This document shows positions 39,585-49,794 of a stretch of DNA of 64,000 nucleotides, in pieces; within the stretch, counting starts at the first letter, position 1; each line of letters begins with the position of its first letter. Origin of the DNA: Diacronema lutheri (lineage: Eukaryota; Haptophyta; Pavlovophyceae; Pavlovales; Pavlovaceae); contig JAGTXO010000014.1 in assembly GCA_019448385.1 (NCBI GenBank), forward strand, positions 434,001 through 498,000, given 5' to 3'. Under the pieces are notes generated by a model that was not told where the DNA came from, made no database searches, and was given only the letters and a program-made list of their open reading frames with translations. The position numbers were made by a program, and so were the translations under genes.

Positions 39585-42500
39585 CGGCGCGGGCGCGGGC
39601 GCGGGCGCAGGCGTAGGCGCGGCCGCGGCCGCGGCCGCGGCCGTGGGCGTGAGCGCGGGCGTAGGCGCGGCCGCGGCCGTGGGCGTGAGCGCGGGCGTAG
39701 GCGCGGGCGCGGGCGCGGCCGCGGCCGTGGGCGTGAGCGTAGGCGCGGGCGCGGCCGCGGCCGCGGCCGTGGGCGTGAGCGTAGGCGCGGGCGCGGCCGC
39801 GGCCGCGGCCGTGGGCGTGAGCGTGAGCGCGGGCGAAGGCGCGGGCGCGGGCGCGGCCGCGGCCGTGGGCGTGAGCGCGGGCGTAGGCGCGGGCGCGGGC
39901 GCGGCCGCGGCCGTGGGCGTGAGCGCGGGCGTAGGCGCGGGCGCGGGCGCGGCCGCGGCCGTGGGCGTGAGCGCGGGCGTAGGCGCGGGCGCGGGCGCGG
40001 CCGCGGCCGTGGGCGTGAGCGCGGGCGCGGACAAGCCGGCTCGCCTAGATGCGCACGCGCAGGGAGCTGCAGCGCAGTGGGCGGCTACAGGCGGCGGCGC
40101 GAACGCGGAGGGCGTGGCGGCGCCGGGCGATGCACGGTGCGGCGAGCGCGCGCGCGCCGCGCCCGCCGCGGCGTCGTGGCGGTTGGGCGCGTCGGCGCGC
40201 GCGCTGCCGGAGGGCTGGGAGCGAATGCCTCGGATGCCTGAGGCGACCGGCGCGCCGCTCTGTGCCTTCAGCCCTCTCTTCGTCGCGCCGTGCTACGCGG
40301 GAGGCTTGCGGTACGAGCAGCGGCCATCGTGCTCGTCCGACGCGCGAGCGGTCGCGGCGCGCCGGGCGGCTGCCAGAGCGCGCGCGGCGCCATCGTGGGC
40401 TGTGCCGCTGATGCATGCGCGCCTGCCTTTTTTAATCGCAGCGGTGCTTGGCGGCACGGCGGCTGTCTGGCGTGTCCGTCGCGCGGTGGGCGGGCGGCAG
40501 GGCGACGCGTTCCTCCCGCCCGTGTGCGCGGCGAGCGGGGACGGCCCGCGCACGCCCGGCGCGCTGCGCGCGACGCTCGTCGGCCTCCTCTCGCTCGGTG
40601 GGCTCGGTGACGAGGGCGGCGCGGCGGGCTGCTCGGCCGTCGACGAGTTCATCGCCGCCGAGGGCCGCTGCTTCTCGCGCGCCGAGGAGGTTCACCTGCT
40701 CCTGCGCGGCGTGCCGCCATTGGGCACCGTTGCGGACCGCTCGGTCGCGCGCCGCTTCTGCGCGCAGCTCGCGCGCGCCGACCAGCTCGGCCACGCGCGG
40801 ATCGTCGGGTTGCGCTGCTGGCCGAGCGCCTTCGACAAGGCGCTTGGCGCGGGCTACGCCGCCACGCAGCTCGAGGCGGAGCTCGCGCTCGAACGATGGC
40901 TGCGCTCAAGCGACGGCGAGCGTTTCGCGCCGGATATCGCGTGGCGCGGCGGGCACGTCGTCGCGAGCCGGATTCGAATCTCGCTCGAGCTGAGGGGCGC
41001 GGGCGCAGCGTCGAGGCGTTGGGGCCCGAGCGACGCGCCGTCCGCCGCCGCGGAGCACGACGGCGCGGCCGGCGGCGCGGCGGACGCGTTTCTGATCGAC
41101 GGCAGTCGCCAAGGGCAGGGCCAACTTCTCGCGACCCGCGCGGGCCTGCTCGAGGAGCTGCGCGCGCGCGCGTCACTTCTCACGCGCGACATGGTCGAGC
41201 TCGAGCTCAAACGCGCCACTGGCTCGCGCGCTAACGATGGCGCCCTGAGCTCCGCGTCGTTTGGCAGGTTTGACGCGGATGCGGCAGGGGCCGCGCGCGC
41301 GTCCGTCGTCGTCGCGGCGCAGCAGCAGCGCAGCCGGCCGACGCACATCCGCCTGCACCGTACGCCGCTGCCCGCCCGGCACGGCAGCGCCAACGCGAGC
41401 CGCGACGCGAGCCGCGCGCGCTCCGCCGCCGCAGCGGCCATGCTGACCCTCGCGTCTGCGCGGGAAGGGGACGCCGCGTTCGCGGCTCTTGCGGCCGAGG
41501 CGCCTTCGGTTGCGGCCATGGCGCGGCGGGCGCGCGTGCGCAGGCTGCGGCGTCGGCTCGCCGCGGCGGGCGTGCTGGGTGCGGCCGCGGCGGCGCAGGC
41601 AGGCGCGACGGTGCGTGGCGACGAGGGCGCGTCCGCCGCGCCCGCCGCGTCCGCCGCGTCCGCCGCGCCGGCCGCGTCCGCCGCGTCCGCCGCGCTGGCC
41701 GCCGGCGATGAGGCGGCCCGCGATGGGGCGAGCAACGCAGAGGCGAGCGATGGCGGTGGTTCGAGCGCGGCGGGGAGCGCGGGCGACCTGGACGCGACGG
41801 CGGGCGCGGTTGAGGCGCGCGTCGTGGAGCACGGCGTGTGGCGGCGCGCGCGTGTTGCTGGTGATGCGGCCGTGGCCAGCGATGTGCAGCGCGCACAGGA
41901 CGACGGCGTCGAGCGCGCCGTGTTGCCCGAGGACGAGGACGCGGACGCGGCGCGGGCGCAGAGCGAGGCGCAGGACGATGAGCGGGCGCGAGGGGTTGGC
42001 CTTGAGCAGTCCGGAAGTGCGGCGGCGCAGTCCGGGAGCGCAGCGGCAGGCGAGGCGGGCGAGGTTCAAGGCGTGGCGCCACGCGTCGCGCTCGAGGCCG
42101 ATATTACAACCGGGCTCGTCGCGAGCAGCCCGCCGGGGCACGCGCGCAACCCACGTTCGCCTCATCCGCTCGGCGCGCGCGATGCGTCGAGCGGCCCTGC
42201 GCGCACGGTGACGAGCGCCGCGCGCGTCTCCAGCACTGCCACGCGCACGTCCACCGGCGGCACGCGTGCCGGCGCGGCAGCGTCGCTGCCGGCCGCACGG
42301 ACGGGGCCGCACCTCGCGCACAACCAGACCGACGTCACCGACGCCCATTTGGACGGCGCAGTCGCGTCGCGTGCACCCAGCGTCGGCGCGCGCGGAGTGC
42401 ATGCACGCGCGCACGCCGCGCCGCACGCGTTGGCTACGGGCCTGGCGCTTGTCGAGCCCGGATCTTCGCCGGCCGCGCGCGCCACGGGCAAGGCTTTGCC

Positions 42501-45500
42501 GGCCGCGCGCGGCGGCGGCGGTCCTATGCCGGCCTCGCACGCTGCGCGCCGGTCGCGCCCGTCCCATCCGGCAAGCGCAGCACCCGCGCCGCCATCGGCG
42601 GCGCCCGCACCGGCCGCGCACGCGCCACCATCTCGAAGGGTCGCGCATGAGCCGCAGCATGCGCCGCAGCCTCGCTCAGACGCCGCACGCAGCAGCAGCC
42701 AAAGCGCGCGCGCCGCAGCGCAGACGCGCGCGCGCGCGCGTGCGCGCCAGCCGCCGCTGCCTCCGCCCGCGCCGCCGCCGCCGCCACCGCTGCTGATGGC
42801 CGCGGCCGCGGCGGCCTCGAGCGCCGTGGCGAGCGCGACGCGCAGCGCAGCTACCGACGGGTCCGGGCGCGGTGCGTCCGGGCGCGGCGAACAGATTTCG
42901 CGCTCGGGCGGCCCAGGCGTGCGGAGGCAAAGCGATGGCGACACGGCGGGCAGCGGCTGGGGCGGTGGCGGCACGCGCCCGAACTCGTCGCCTGCACCCA
43001 CCTCATCTGCCGGCGGCGGCGGCTCGCCCACGCCCGCGTCTGACGACAACGCATTTGGCGACGCGGGCGACGGCGGCGGCACGGCGCGCGGGCTCGGGCT
43101 CCAGCTCTCCATCGCCGTCGTCGCGCCCGAGCTCGAGGTCGCGGCGCAGTCGCTCGCGCTGCAGCGCGCGGCGCCGCGGCGCGCGCTGCTCGTCGCGAGC
43201 GCCGTCGTCCTCGTCGGCCTGCTCGCCGCGCTCGACGCGTCGCGCTCCGTGTGGTCAACACTGCTGCTGCGCGTTGGCGCGGCGCTCGCGTGCGCGCTCG
43301 CGCTCGCGATGCTCGTCGCGGCCGCGGCCGCGCGCGGCGCGCTGCTTGATGCGCCACCAGCGGCGCGTGGCTGGATCTCGATCAACCTCGCCCTCGGCGC
43401 CGTGCCGCTCGCGAACGGCGCGGTGCTCGTCAGCGCGGCCTTTGCGCGCGCGCGCGCGCCGAGCGCGTCGCGCCGCGCGGTCGAGGCGGTGCGCGCGGCG
43501 TTCGCGCCGGCGGCGGTCGGGGGGCTGGCGTGCGCGGCGCTCGGCTGGCCGATGCACCGCTCGGCTGTGCTGCCGTTGCGCCAGTTTGGCGTGCTGAGCG
43601 CCACGCAGGCGTTGATGGGCGTTGTGTCCGCGGCACTCGCCGCCATCGTTCTTGCGTGCGACTTCCCGCGCGTGCGGCCGGCGCGCGCGCTCGCAGCCGT
43701 CCGGTACGGCCGGCGCGCGGCCGCGCGGCGCGAAGCTGCGGCGATCGTCGTCGGTCGGCACGCGCGCGGATGGCTCGCGCGCGCCGAGCTCGCACGCGTG
43801 CGCCTGCCGACGGCGACCTACTTGCTCGAGCTGCGCGCCGCGCTCGACGAGTGGTATGCGCGGTGTGCGGCGGCCGGCACGCCGGTCGGCTTGGGCGGCG
43901 CTGCGCCACCGCCACCGCTCATCCTCGGCGCGGACGGCACGCTCGAGCTCGAGCTGAGCGTGTGTCGCGCGCGCGTCGACGGCGCGCGCACGCTGCTTGC
44001 TGGTGTGCATGCCGTTGTTGTCGGCGCCGGTGCGGTGTGGCAGCTCCACGCGCTCACGCGGCCGTCGGGCGGCGCGGCGAGCGGGACGCGCGCCGATCCA
44101 CACGCGCGCGACGGCGGCCGCGTGGAGCTCGTCGTGGCCTTGGCCGCGTGCGCGCTCGCCAACGCCCTCGGCGTCTCGCGCGCGCTCGCCAACGCGCTCG
44201 CGCTCGTGCGCGAAAGTCGGGTCACGCCCGCACTCTGCGCGCTGGCGCCGCTGTCTCCCGCCGCGCCTCTGCAGCAGCGCCGTGCGCCGCCGTGCGCACG
44301 GCCACGCGCCTGCGCCAGCTCGCCGCCTGCACGCGAGGCGCGCGGCGCGTTGGGCGCGCGTGAGGCGTCCGCCGGCGAGCGCAAGCCCACCGCCACCGCC
44401 CAGCGCGCGGCGGCCTCGCCGACGCACGCGGCGCTCACGCCGACGGTGCCGCGCACGCCGGCGCAGGCGCGATCGCGGGTTGCGTCGCCCGCGTCGCCCG
44501 TGCCGGCGCTCGACGCGACCTACACCGGACTGCGCGGCGCGACCTGCGCCGGACTGCGCGGCGCGACCTGCGCCGGACTGCTCTCGCAGCGAGATTGGCC
44601 GTCAATCGTCGTGATGATCGGCGCGGCCGGCGCGAGCGACGAGGACGCGGCGCGCACGCTGCGCAGCTGCCTGCAGCTGAGCTACCCGCCGCAGCGCCTC
44701 GCCGTCGTGCTGCTCGATGGCCGCGTGCACGCCGAGAGAGATGGCGCGCGTGCCGCATGCATCCAGGCGACCTACTTGAGCGCGTGCGCGCGCGACCGGT
44801 CAGGCGCGCGCCTGCTGCCCAAGCATAAGCGCCCGAGCTTTGTGCGCGTCTGTCGGGCGCTACTCGCCGAGCCGCCGCTCGCGCACGTCGCCACTCGCGC
44901 CGACGCAGCCACGCCGTCGGCGCGCGAGCGCGCACACAGCATGGCGGACGTGGACACGTTCCTCGGCCAGCGGGCCGAGCGGCTTTTCGTTCTCGCGCGC
45001 GCGGGCGTGTGCGTGCCGAGTAGCCTTGTGCAAATGCTGCTGCCCGCGGTGCTGCGCGTGAGCTTTGCGCCGGCCGCACCCACGCCACAGCCGCCGCCCG
45101 CACCCACGCCACAGCCGCCGCCCGCACCCGCGCAGCCCCCGCCCGCGGCAGCTCCTCCTGCAGACGCGGCCGACGGCACAGGCGGCGACGACGGCGCGGG
45201 CGATGGCCGCTCGCGAGCGCGCACGCGCGCGCCGCGCGCAGCGCCGGCGCTCTGGCAGCCGCCGGCGCAGGCGGACGCCGAGAGCGCCGCGCCGGACTGG
45301 TCGACGGTCCGGGCCGCGCGCGGCGGCCGCGACGGCAGCGGCGAGCAGCTGGCGCACGTGGCCTTGCGCGCACCACAGCTGACAGCCGCCACGCGCCCGC
45401 CCGCGCCGGCGCCGACGCTCCCGACGGCCGTCGCGACGCCGCCTAGCGCGCCGACGTCGCACGCTCCGCTCGCCGCGCGCGTCGTCGCTGACCGCAGCGT

Positions 45501-46608
45501 CGGCCTCGTCATCGCCGCCTCGCAGCCCGCGCCCGCGCGCGGCGAGAACGTCGCACGCGACTCCGTCTCGCGCACGCTCGCTGACGGCTTTGCGTTGGAC
45601 GAGACGTTGCGCGCCGCGCTCGCGCAGCGCGGGCCCGAGCGCGTGCGACACGTGGCGGAGGAGGCGGACGTTTGCCTCGGCGTGCGCGAGGTCGTTCTCG
45701 CCGCCGGCGGCTTCTCCGGGACGGTGCGTGCTCCAACGAGACCGAACGCAGAATCTGTCACGCGCGGCGTCACCTGCGTCGCCACGCCCGCGGCGGACAT
45801 CCCAGCCGCATCGGCCGACGCGCGCGCCGGCCGCGGCGAAGCCGCCGGCACGCCCGCGCCGCTCGCCGTGCGCCTGCACGGCGCGGGCTCGCGCGTGCTC
45901 TACGCGCCGCACGTGCGCGTGTCGTCCGGCGCGCAGCCGGTCGACTTGACAAGCGCCATTTCTCGCGCCGCGGCCGGCGCAGCGCGCCACGCCGTTGGTG
46001 ATGAGACGTCCAACGTGCGCGGCGCTGCACTGCTGCTGCTGAGCGCCGTGCTGTGCGCGGCTGCGACGGGTTCGGCGTGGCTTCCGACGCGCTCCGCCGC
46101 GCCGCTGTTCGCCACGATGTTCGTCTCGTCGTCCGCGCAGCTCGCGCTTCGCGCGCGCGCGCGAGCCAGCGGACGGCCCGTTGGTACGGCGCATGCACTC
46201 GTTTGGGCGTGGCGTGACGCGCAGGCAGAGGTGGCGCTCGAGGCATCACTTACACTCGCGCGCGTAGCGCGCTGCCTTGCACCGAGCGCCGCCGCCCGGC
46301 TCGCGGTGCTCGCGCTGGCAGGGCTCTGGGTGATTGCGCTCGGCGGCGTGGGCGCGCGCTGGCTCGACGCTCTGCAGCCGTATAGTCCGCGCGCCGACGG
46401 GAGCGAGGCGGAGGACGCGTTGGCTGAGCTGTGGCGTGCGGCCATGTTCGCTGCGCTGCCGCTCGTTGTCGGCTGGCCGGCCGCGCTCGCGTGCGTGGCG
46501 TCAGCGCAGCGCGGCGCGTGGTCGTGCGCAGCTGCGTGCGTCGCTGCACTGGACACCGCCTCGAGCGCGAGCTGGCAGGCGAGGCTCGCTGCCTCATGCG
46601 GCGAGTGA
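37161..46608 (+). CDS. Giant membrane protein: Patched-like RND/sterol-sensing half fused to IQ motif and chitin-synthase-like GT2 region
   Basis: Exon 1 starts at ATG 37161. It has an N-terminal membrane helix (VAAAWVLVSAALVWSYLHV) and a Patched-like first loop (FFADQDVLHLDLLIQPN; YDQLCFRPL; CPPTSVFGLAG). An intron of about 300 nt (roughly 37870-38178) leads to a continuous frame of over 2,800 codons. A degenerate sterol-sensing-like membrane block follows (VRELRRFATGSAALAAALTV; ACAHVCGPLVCFAMAAFGPR; TLAGLSCVSDSILLFALMPA). Then come a GA-rich minisatellite, an RND-type second loop (FAPDIAWRGGHVVASRIRIS), more membrane segments near 43.2-43.7 kb, and an IQ-like motif (AAIVVGRHARGWLARAELAR). 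The GT2/chitin-synthase-like part is DWPSIVVMIGAAG, LQLSYPPQRLAVVLLDGRV, VLARAGVCVPSSLVQMLLP, then C-terminal helices. The usual DxD and QRRRW signatures are not evident, so it may be a pseudo-enzyme. The one-gene model is inference from the open frame; the exact first splice sites are unresolved. Confidence 0.55.
39439..40032 (+). repeat. GC-rich coding minisatellite (GAGAGA then 48-bp VGVSAGVGAGAGAAAA units)
   Basis: The first 170 bp are alternating GGCGCG/GGCGCA (poly Gly-Ala). The rest is a higher-order array of roughly 48-bp units reading VGVSAGVGAGAGAAAA, at least four nearly identical in a row. All of it is in frame in the giant membrane protein. It sits between the first membrane block and the second extracellular loop. 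It is likely to vary in length between strains. Confidence 0.9.
44513..44580 (+). repeat. 27-bp tandem repeat coding GLRGATCA
   Basis: Two and a half copies of a 27-bp unit read TYTGLRGATCAGLRGATCAG in frame. They lie directly before the GT2-like region and look like a recent duplication. Confidence 0.8.
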
Positions 46609-46794
46609 TCCGCGTGGCATTGGATTCGTGACGTCGCGGCGGCGAGCGCGGTGACTGAGTCGCTTGAGACGCTGACTTGGCTGCTATGGGGACTTACTAG
46701 CTCTTTCAAAAAGAAAGTTTTGGCGCCAAATCTTCGCCCCTTGCCTCGACGAACGCCGTGGACCGATCCACAACCTCTCCCTCGCGTAATCGAC

Positions 46795-49638
46795 ATGCCG
46801 CTCATCAAGAAGGCGCCCGTCACGCCCAAGCCGGCGCCGTCGACCGAGACGGAGCTGCCCGACACGGCCGCCCTCAAGTCGCTCACCGTCTCGCAGCTCG
46901 GTGGCGTGCTCGCCGAGACACCCGAGAACGATCCGCCCGACGAGCTGCCGGCCAAGGTCGCCAAGCATGATGAGGTGCCCAAGGCCGCCGAGCGCGGCGA
47001 ATGCGCCAAGAGCACTGCCGTCACCGCTGCGCATCGCACGCTGCCCGACGACCCGGACGACCGCACCGAGGACATGTGCGACAAGCCGCTCGCGGGCGCC
47101 ACGATCGTCAATCGCGAGTCATGCGGCGCCGGCCGCGCCTCGGCCGGCGACGCTCGCACCAGGGCGCTCGACGACGAAGTGCCGATACCGCTCGCGGACG
47201 AGACCGATAGCCTGAACAAGCCGCAGCTTTCGGACTCGCTCGAGGCGCCCGCCGCCGCGCCGCCCGACGACGCGGCGCCCGAGCCGACGCAGCGGATGGA
47301 GGACGACGGCTCTGCCGACGCGGATGATCGCGCAGCTGGCGCCGACGAGCTCGCCCCGCCGCTCGACGAGGCGCCGCGGCGCGACGGCGAGGAGCGTCCG
47401 GCTGCGGCGACGGCGCATGCGCCTGCCAGCGCTGCACATCCTGGTCAGGCGACGCCCGCCGCTCCGGCGTCGGCAGCGCCCGCCGCGCCGGCACGCCGCG
47501 GCTTCACCGTGCCGACGGCGGCTAAGCGCTCGGTCGGCTTTGCTCCGCCGATCGCAAAGGGCGCGGCCGCGGTGGCGACCGCTGCGGCGGGCAGTGTCGG
47601 CGCGGCGCAGGCCGGCGGCGCTGGCGCGTCGCTCGGCGACGACGAGACGGAGGACGAGCAGCCGTGCCGTGCTCGTAAGAGCGGCGCCGCCAAGCCGCGC
47701 AAGCCGCGCGAGAGCAAGGGCGCGAAGCCAAAGTCGAGCGGCGGCACGCGCTCCAAGCCGGCGGCCGGAGATGACGGTGCCGCCGCCGACGGCGAAGGTG
47801 GCAAGAAGGCGGTGCCCGCAAGCGGCGGCGCCGACGAGGACATGGCCAACGACGGTGACGACGATCGCAAGGAGCGCAAGCGCGTGTTCGCCACGCCGAG
47901 CAAGCGCGCGCGCGACCCGACGTCGGCCGCGGGGAGCGATGGCGAGGAGGAGGGCGACGACCACCAGGCCGTGCTCGACGCGCGGCGCGCGAGGAAGCGC
48001 GCGCGCAAAGAGGCGAAGGCGGCCAAGTCGTCAGGCTCTGGCGGTGAAGGCAAGGGCTCGAAGCGCTCGCGCAGCGCGAGCGGCGCCAAGGAGGCCTCCA
48101 AGCCGCAAAAGCCCTCGCGCGCCGCGCGCAAGGCGGAGCGCGAAGCGTCGGGCGAGCCCAAGCGCCCAAAGTCAGCCTACTTCTACTACTCGGAGGCGGA
48201 GATGAAGAGGCTGCGCGCGGGCGACGCCAAGGTCTCAATGACCGAGTCGGCCAAGGCGATCGGCGCCGCGTGGCGCGAGCTCGCTGACACGCAGAAGCAG
48301 CCGTTTGCGGCGCTCGCCGCGGTCGACGCAGCACGCTACGCGACCGAGAAGTCGGCGTGGGACAAGCTCAACTCGCATCGCGGGAAGACCTTCGCCACGC
48401 CCTCGCCCAAGAAGGCGGCAGCCAAGCCGACGCGCGGCAGTGGCAGCTCGCCAAAATCCACCGCGCCGCGCCGCCTGCAGCCGGCCGCCGCGTCCGCGCT
48501 CGACGAGGTTGCGCACGAGGGCGGCGCGACGCTGCCAAAGGCCGAGGTCTGGATCGCGCCGGCGATATTTGCGCCGGGCGACCGCGTCGTGTGGTTCCCG
48601 CGTGGGCTCGCCGAGCTGTGCGACGAGGAGGCGCACAAGACGGACCTGCAGACGGCGGGGCTGCTTGCGGGCGCGGTCGAGCTCTCCAAACGCACCGAAA
48701 GCGAGGTGCGCGCGCGCGTCGTGCGTGCCGAGCAGCCGCCCACGGGCAGCGTCGCATGGACGCTCGCGCTCGCTGACGACGAGCGCACCGAAGACGGCGA
48801 GCGCGGCGGCGGCGCCGAGTACGCGCTACCCTTCATCCCAGCGCCGGAGTGCGAGGTCGCGCAGCACATCGTGCAGCTGGCCGCCTTCGAGGCGGCCATC
48901 GGCAAGTTTCGCGAGGGCGACCACATCTCGATGCCGTTTGGCGTGCCGGGCGGCGAGCGGCGCGCCGACGGCTCGGTGCGCGGCGAGCTGTGGGAGGGTC
49001 GCATCTACGACGTCGACGAGAGCTGCGGCGCGTTCGGCTCGCTCTCAGTGATTTGGTACGAGCAGCTCGCGCAGACGGGCGCGTGGTTCATGTCGGCCGT
49101 GCAGAACGACACGTCCATCTCGCCGCACGAGTGCCAGCCGAGCGAGGCGCACGCGCTCTGGGCGGCGAACAACGGCGGGCCGCCGCCGCCAAGCCGACGC
49201 GTCCTGTACGGCAAGGCGCCCGAGCTCAAGGCGACGACAGTTGACGACCTCGACATTGCGCCGGCCGACACTTCGCTCGGCGAGTACGCGCGCGTCGCGC
49301 TGCTCCGCCTGTCAACGCTCGAGTCGAGCAAGCCGTTCCTCTGCCCAGTGACGAGCTCGGACGCGGCCTACCACGCGGCCGTGCCCAGCCCGATCAGCCT
49401 GCGCGAGATGGAGGCAAAGCTCGCGAAGGGCGAGTACCGCGCGCTCGAGCAGCTCGAGGTGGACGTCAAGACGCTCATCAACAACGCGTTCGTCGCAAAC
49501 GGCGACGACGTCCTCGTCTTCCACCAGGCGCGCGAGCTCGACAAGGAGTGGACGCGCATCAAGGCTGAGCTCGCCGCGCCGGCGCCACCGCCGGCCGACG
49601 AGGACATCGACGTGGCGCGCGCGCCCGTCGAGGCGTGA
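46795..49638 (+). CDS. HMG-box / Tudor-like / bromodomain chromatin protein, 947 aa
   Basis: The start is ATG 46795 (MPLIKKAPVTPKPAP); the upstream in-frame codons are not ATG. The first 450 residues are charged, disordered, and Lys/Ala/Asp-rich with Lys-Arg clusters. At about residues 454-525 is an HMG box (EPKRPKSAYFYYSEAEMKRL; SAKAIGAAWRELADTQKQPF). At about 590-795 is a region resembling the cryptic Tudor of BRWD/PHIP proteins (FAPGDRVVWFPRG; FREGDHISMPFGVPGG; LWEGRIYDVDESCG; LSVIWYEQ). At about 846-920 is a bromodomain (FLCPVTSSDAAYHAAVPSPI; LEQLEVDVKTLINNAFVANG). The normal bromodomain Asn is present in the INNAF area. The protein would bind DNA and acetylated histone tails in the nucleus. 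Unlike BRWD/PHIP it lacks WD40 repeats. Single exon. Confidence 0.88.
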   Translation: MPLIKKAPVTPKPAPSTETELPDTAALKSLTVSQLGGVLAETPENDPPDELPAKVAKHDEVPKAAERGECAKSTAVTAAHRTLPDDPDDRTEDMCDKPLAGATIVNRESCGAGRASAGDARTRALDDEVPIPLADETDSLNKPQLSDSLEAPAAAPPDDAAPEPTQRMEDDGSADADDRAAGADELAPPLDEAPRRDGEERPAAATAHAPASAAHPGQATPAAPASAAPAAPARRGFTVPTAAKRSVGFAPPIAKGAAAVATAAAGSVGAAQAGGAGASLGDDETEDEQPCRARKSGAAKPRKPRESKGAKPKSSGGTRSKPAAGDDGAAADGEGGKKAVPASGGADEDMANDGDDDRKERKRVFATPSKRARDPTSAAGSDGEEEGDDHQAVLDARRARKRARKEAKAAKSSGSGGEGKGSKRSRSASGAKEASKPQKPSRAARKAEREASGEPKRPKSAYFYYSEAEMKRLRAGDAKVSMTESAKAIGAAWRELADTQKQPFAALAAVDAARYATEKSAWDKLNSHRGKTFATPSPKKAAAKPTRGSGSSPKSTAPRRLQPAAASALDEVAHEGGATLPKAEVWIAPAIFAPGDRVVWFPRGLAELCDEEAHKTDLQTAGLLAGAVELSKRTESEVRARVVRAEQPPTGSVAWTLALADDERTEDGERGGGAEYALPFIPAPECEVAQHIVQLAAFEAAIGKFREGDHISMPFGVPGGERRADGSVRGELWEGRIYDVDESCGAFGSLSVIWYEQLAQTGAWFMSAVQNDTSISPHECQPSEAHALWAANNGGPPPPSRRVLYGKAPELKATTVDDLDIAPADTSLGEYARVALLRLSTLESSKPFLCPVTSSDAAYHAAVPSPISLREMEAKLAKGEYRALEQLEVDVKTLINNAFVANGDDVLVFHQARELDKEWTRIKAELAAPAPPPADEDIDVARAPVEA

Positions 49639-49794
49639 GCCGCGCTGCCGCGCGCGCCTCGCCCGTTCGTGCGCGGCGCGCCGACTGACTCGCCGCGCTG
49701 ACTGACTCCAAGTGGACTGAATGAAGTGCAACTGCTGGCTGCTCGGTGTGCCACCCGTCACAGTGACTTTCAATCTTGATCCGTCGGGTTGGCC

